From: CAVZTX01 sp963778375
GTDB taxonomy: Bacteria > Chloroflexota > Ktedonobacteria > Ktedonobacterales > Ktedonobacteraceae
Direction: 5' to 3'
Assembly: GCA_963778375.1 (NCBI GenBank)
Contig: CAVZTX010000002.1
Coordinates: 166,180-230,179 of the forward strand
DNA: 64,000 nucleotides
The notes beneath the pieces were generated by a model, which did no database searches, had not been told where the DNA came from, and saw only the letters and a list, made by a program, of their open reading frames with translations. The translations under genes and the position numbers were made by a program. The stretch's first letter is position 1; each line of letters opens with the position of its first letter. This document shows, one piece after another, positions 61,379 to 64,000 of the stretch.

Positions 61379-62746
61379 CCGCCTCACTAGTAGGTTTTTG
61401 AGAGAAGGAGAAGGCTAGCCCAAAAGAGAAAATGAGCGGTGAGGCGAATTTTGCTGATACGATAGAAAAAACCTAATCAGCTATGGTATCAGGAGAAAAA
61501 ACATGTCTCACCTTGACCCATTATCGCAATGGATAGCAACCGTGTCAACCGCCTTTACCAAGTTGAGCGGTACACAAGCGACGGTTCTCGCGTTATGGAG
61601 TTACGGAATGGTGCTCGCCAAATCGTGCGGGATTATTCTAGTGTGTGCGGCTCTGGCCATACAATAGGACTGTACAGAAACGAATTTGGTGCAACGCTTA
61701 CGGGAATGGTGCTATGGCGCCAAAGATAAACGAGGGCGCAAGCGTCGAGAACTGGACGTGAGTACGTGTTTTGCGCCCCTGTTTGGCTAGATACTCCAGT
61801 GGTGGCCTGCGGATGAGTAGCGTCTGGCGTTGGCCTTGGATGCGACGACCTTGAAGAAACGCTTTACCGTGCTGTGTATCAGCGTGGTCTATAGGGGCTG
61901 TGCGATTCCGGTGGCCTGGAAAATCGTCGCAGCGGAGGAAAAGGCTCATGGCGACCGCATTGGATCGGATTGCTCACCATTTACGCGACAGCGTGCCCCC
62001 GCAGTGGACGGTGATCGTGATGAGTGATCGCGGCTTGTATGCGCCTTGGCTCTATCAGCACCTCGTGAGAGTGGGCTGGCATCCGTTCATGCGCATCAAT
62101 AAGCAAGGCGATTTTCGTCCGTTGGGGAAGCGAAATACCGTTCGCTCTCGACAGCGGCACCGCAGGTAGGAGTGCCTGGTGTGGAGAAGTAGAATGTTTT
62201 AGCGAGGCGAAGAGTCGCTTGAGCTGTAGCCTGCTGGCTCGCTGGGATGAAGGCTATGAGGAAGTGTGGCTCGCGGTGACTGACCTGACGCCAGAACAAG
62301 CAACCGTCGTATGGTATGGTATGCGTAATTGGATTGAAGGGGGCTTTAAAGATACCAAACGGGGTGGTTGGCAGTGGCACCAGACTAAAATGGTGGATCC
62401 CGAACGTGCGGAACGGCTGTGGTTAGCGATTGCGGTGGCGACCTTGTGGGTTGTCAGTGTAGGAGGGGAAGCCGCCGCCCCTACCTGTGAGTAGTTTGGA
62501 CGGGTTGCCTCACACGTATCGCTCGGCGCAAAGCGAGTGGACGGTCGCGCCCACGGATGATGAGTGGCTTTGCCCGTGGTGTTCTGATCATTGTTGGCGC
62601 GTGATCCGAGGAGATGGGCTCGTGTTAGGCCGCTTTCTCCCCGAACCTTGGCCTTCGTCTCCGCCGACGCCGAAGAAAAAGACGAACAGCAAAACAAAAG
62701 CTCATCGCCCTCAGGAGGCGGCTTGACGAAAAACCTCCTAGTGAAA
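61379..62746. mobile_element. IS4-like insertion sequence, decayed
   Basis: CACTAGTAGGTTTTT (61385-61399) and its inverted partner AAAAACCTCCTAGTG (62729-62743) are terminal repeats with one mismatch. GACTAGAG flanks the element at 61371-61378 and 62747-62754, an 8-bp target duplication, and G-rich units lie on both sides. So the IS jumped into the G-rich array. The exact ends could be a few bases inside these limits. Confidence 0.8.
61502..62726 (+). pseudogene. IS4/IS701-type DDE transposase, multiple stops and frameshifts
   Basis: Pieces in several frames match one transposase: an N-terminal SHLDPLSQWIATVSTAF, then QRLREWCYGAKDKRGRKR, then RLALALDATTLKKRFTVL (first Asp), VIVMSDRGLYAPWLYQHL (second Asp), and WIEGGFKDTKRGGWQWHQ (Glu, YREK-like region), ending with a SSLDGLPHTYRS tail. 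There are two in-frame TAG codons around 61790-61815 and about four frame changes of both signs. It is not functional. Confidence 0.85.
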
Positions 62747-62751
62747 GACTA

Positions 62752-62844
62752 GAGGGGCAGGGCGGGGAGAGGCACGGACAGGGCGGGGACAAGACGGACA
62801 GGGCGGGGACAAGCCGCCGCCCCTACTATGGGGACGGCTTGCCT
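62752..62844. repeat. G-rich units plus REP next to the RAYT gene
   Basis: Three CAGGGCGGGGA units (62758-62810) are followed by GACAAGCCGCCGCCCCTACT ... GGACGGCTTGCC at 62808-62844, whose end overlaps the 3' end of the RAYT gene. It is nearly the same sequence as 61236-61271. Confidence 0.75.
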
Positions 62845-63359
62845 CTGTTTGGCGAGAGGGTGTGAGGAGTGTTTTTCGCTTGGGCTGCCAGTTTCTCGGC
62901 AAGGCGTCTGGGATTGTCGCGGATGTAGTGGCGTTTTTGTTCAAGTTCGGCTTGATCGCGAATGACGCGGTCATGGTAGCCACGTTGCCAGAGAGGTCCG
63001 GGCCAATTTAGGTGATGGGCTTTGATGTGCTTGATCCAGGTGACGGTAGTGATGGATTTATAGACGCGGATGACATCGGCTAAGGTGGGAGGGTGGTCCT
63101 GGCTGAGATCGAGCCAGATCACAAAGTGGACGTGATCGGGCATGATTATGAACTCGTCGAGTGTGACACCAGGATAGCGCTTGGGTAAGCCGTTCCAGGT
63201 CTCTAGCAAAATGGCGCGCAGTTCAGGGAGAGCAAAAATGGGTTCAGGGTGGGCTGCACGGATGGTGACAAAATAGGCTCCGGTTGAGCGATAATCGTGT
63301 GTGGGGTGTCGGACCGAGTGTCGATGGTAGATATCGGGGTTATAGGGGTGTTTCTTCAT
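62826..63359 (-). CDS. REP-associated tyrosine transposase (RAYT, IS200-like Y1)
   Basis: The 177-residue protein has the HUH motif PDHVHFVIW (His-x-His) and the catalytic Tyr region HYIRDNPRRLAEK, with a GAYFVTIRA strand and LWQRGYHDRVIRD before it. These are the hallmarks of RAYT/Y1 transposases. It starts at ATG 63359 (AAAGGAACATCG upstream). It is surrounded by short palindromic repeats of a common GCCGCCGCCCCTAC type, which are its likely DNA targets. It seems intact. Confidence 0.92.
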   Translation of the reverse strand: MKKHPYNPDIYHRHSVRHPTHDYRSTGAYFVTIRAAHPEPIFALPELRAILLETWNGLPKRYPGVTLDEFIIMPDHVHFVIWLDLSQDHPPTLADVIRVYKSITTVTWIKHIKAHHLNWPGPLWQRGYHDRVIRDQAELEQKRHYIRDNPRRLAEKLAAQAKNTPHTLSPNRGKPSP

Positions 63360-63514
63360 CGATGTTCCTTTCTCCATCCCCCATGGATGAGTAAAATAGC
63401 TGCGCTTATTCTACCAAACTGCACGCCTTCGTGGAAGCCCTTTGTCCCTCAATTTCCTCAACCCTACCGTAGACGAACCAGCCCCTACCCTGTCGGAATG
63501 AGCGGCAGGGCCGC

Positions 63515-63680
63515 TCGTCCCATAGTAGGGGCGCGGTTTGTCCAGCTTTTCCCGCGCCCTGCCGCGGGTCTCATACTCTCTAGCCAATCGGGAGAAAGCC
63601 GCCTTACCTTGTATACGTATTCGGTAGAGAAGATCGTCCCATAGTAGGGGCGGTGGCTTGTCCAGCTTTTCCCGCGCCCT
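63515..63680. repeat. Direct repeat of a 46-bp REP module
   Basis: TCGTCCCATAGTAGGGGCG at 63515 and 63634 leads in both to TTTGTCCAGC/CTTGTCCAGC then TTTTCCCGCGCCCT. The reverse complement of the start is the same GCCCCTAC REP core as at 61236 and 62808. No gene lies in 63360-63856 besides these and the TTAACGC copies at 63690 and 63800. Confidence 0.8.
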
Positions 63681-63689
63681 GGAAGATTG

Positions 63690-63822
63690 CTTACGTTAAC
63701 GCTTATGGGGATTGCCCCTACTCTAGACGAAACGACTCTGCGAGCTGCGTCGGGCGATCAGCGAGAGGAGGAACAGACCGGTGTAGTTGGTCTGCCTGGG
63801 TTTAAGTTAACGCCTATGGGGG
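63690..63822. repeat. TTAACGC copies around a CGATCAGCGAGAG core
   Basis: CTTACGTTAACGCTTATGGGG (63690-) and TTTAAGTTAACGCCTATGGG (63801-) are both in the same direction. Between them is GTCGGGCGATCAGCGAGAG, matching the 51239-51399 copy. Confidence 0.65.
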
Positions 63823-63856
63823 ATGTCACTTCATTAGTGGCCAATGACCGAATCTA

Positions 63857-64000
63857 CTATTGTACGTCAGGTAGGCCTAATATGCGCGTGCATTGCAAAT
63901 ACTCAGCGATACTCGTGATTGACTCTCCTTCCGCATGCAGCCTCACAGCCGCCAGTTTGCGTTCAGCCGGATCGGAAATTCGTGCCAAGACTGATAACGC
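63857..64000 (-). CDS. HTH-domain protein fragment (transposase N-terminus-like), cut by window edge
   Basis: The reverse strand reads 47 residues to a TAG at 63857-63859: ...DPAERKLAAVRLHAEGESIT, SIAEYLQCTR, ILGLPDVQ. The helix-turn-helix AAVRLHAEGESITSIAEYLQ resembles the N-terminal homeodomain-like HTH of IS481/IS630-type transposases. The family normally continues after the recognition helix, so the gene is truncated here, and its 5' end is outside the window. Confidence 0.6.
   Translation of the reverse strand, partial: ALSVLARISDPAERKLAAVRLHAEGESITSIAEYLQCTRILGLPDVQ

Overview
The window looks like chromosomal DNA of a Chloroflexota bacterium, most likely a Ktedonobacteria member. This is inferred from the mix of a fused rhamnulose-phosphate aldolase/dehydrogenase, a double-domain KaiC-like ATPase, a DUF1800/DUF1501 pair, a repeat-tailed sedolisin, a TIR/NB-ARC/TPR protein and abundant REP-type hairpins. 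No rRNA or tRNA gene was recognised, so the taxonomy rests on gene content alone.

Layout. 1-5.7 kb: a cut-off alpha/beta hydrolase, a decayed copy of a small P-loop kinase, a membrane-anchored esterase, a sensor kinase/response regulator pair and the intact kinase paralogue. 5.7-19 kb: one long minus-strand catabolic operon for L-rhamnose. It encodes an ABC importer, mutarotase, isomerase, kinase and fused aldolase/lactaldehyde dehydrogenase, followed by LutABC, which oxidises the resulting L-lactate to pyruvate. It starts at a near-consensus promoter overlapped by one perfect 18-bp palindrome, with a second copy in the leader. A divergent LacI-family gene (19.1-20.1 kb) is the obvious regulator. 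A DUF3311 protein and a sodium:solute symporter follow it. 22-30 kb: a TipA-like MerR regulator with its own 19-bp-spacer promoter, a PadR regulator, small membrane proteins, and the DUF1501/DUF1800 secretion-linked pair. 30-38 kb: a Cys-rich secreted protein, a putative secreted glycosidase, a frameshifted sedolisin with four C-terminal repeats, a methyltransferase and an alpha/beta hydrolase. 38-43 kb: lipA and the E2, E1-beta and E1-alpha genes of a 2-oxoacid dehydrogenase complex (no E3 here). 43-51 kb: Uma2, an FHA-PrsW fusion, a lipoprotein phosphoesterase, a KaiC-like ATPase with a receiver protein, and a dienelactone hydrolase-like protein.

From about 51 kb to the end the character changes: many short hairpins, direct and tandem repeats, G-rich arrays, a decayed IS4-like element, a RAYT (REP-associated) transposase, a cut-off HTH protein, a 5'-truncated metallo-beta-lactamase gene and several frameshifted genes (PQQ propeller, TIR-NB-ARC-TPR). 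Ten frame breaks in three genes (sedolisin, propeller, TIR-NB-ARC-TPR) all look like single-base insertions, which should be checked against raw reads before the genes are called dead. The most system-like find here is a small membrane-protein gene and the TIR-NB-ARC-TPR gene, which carry near-identical promoter modules.
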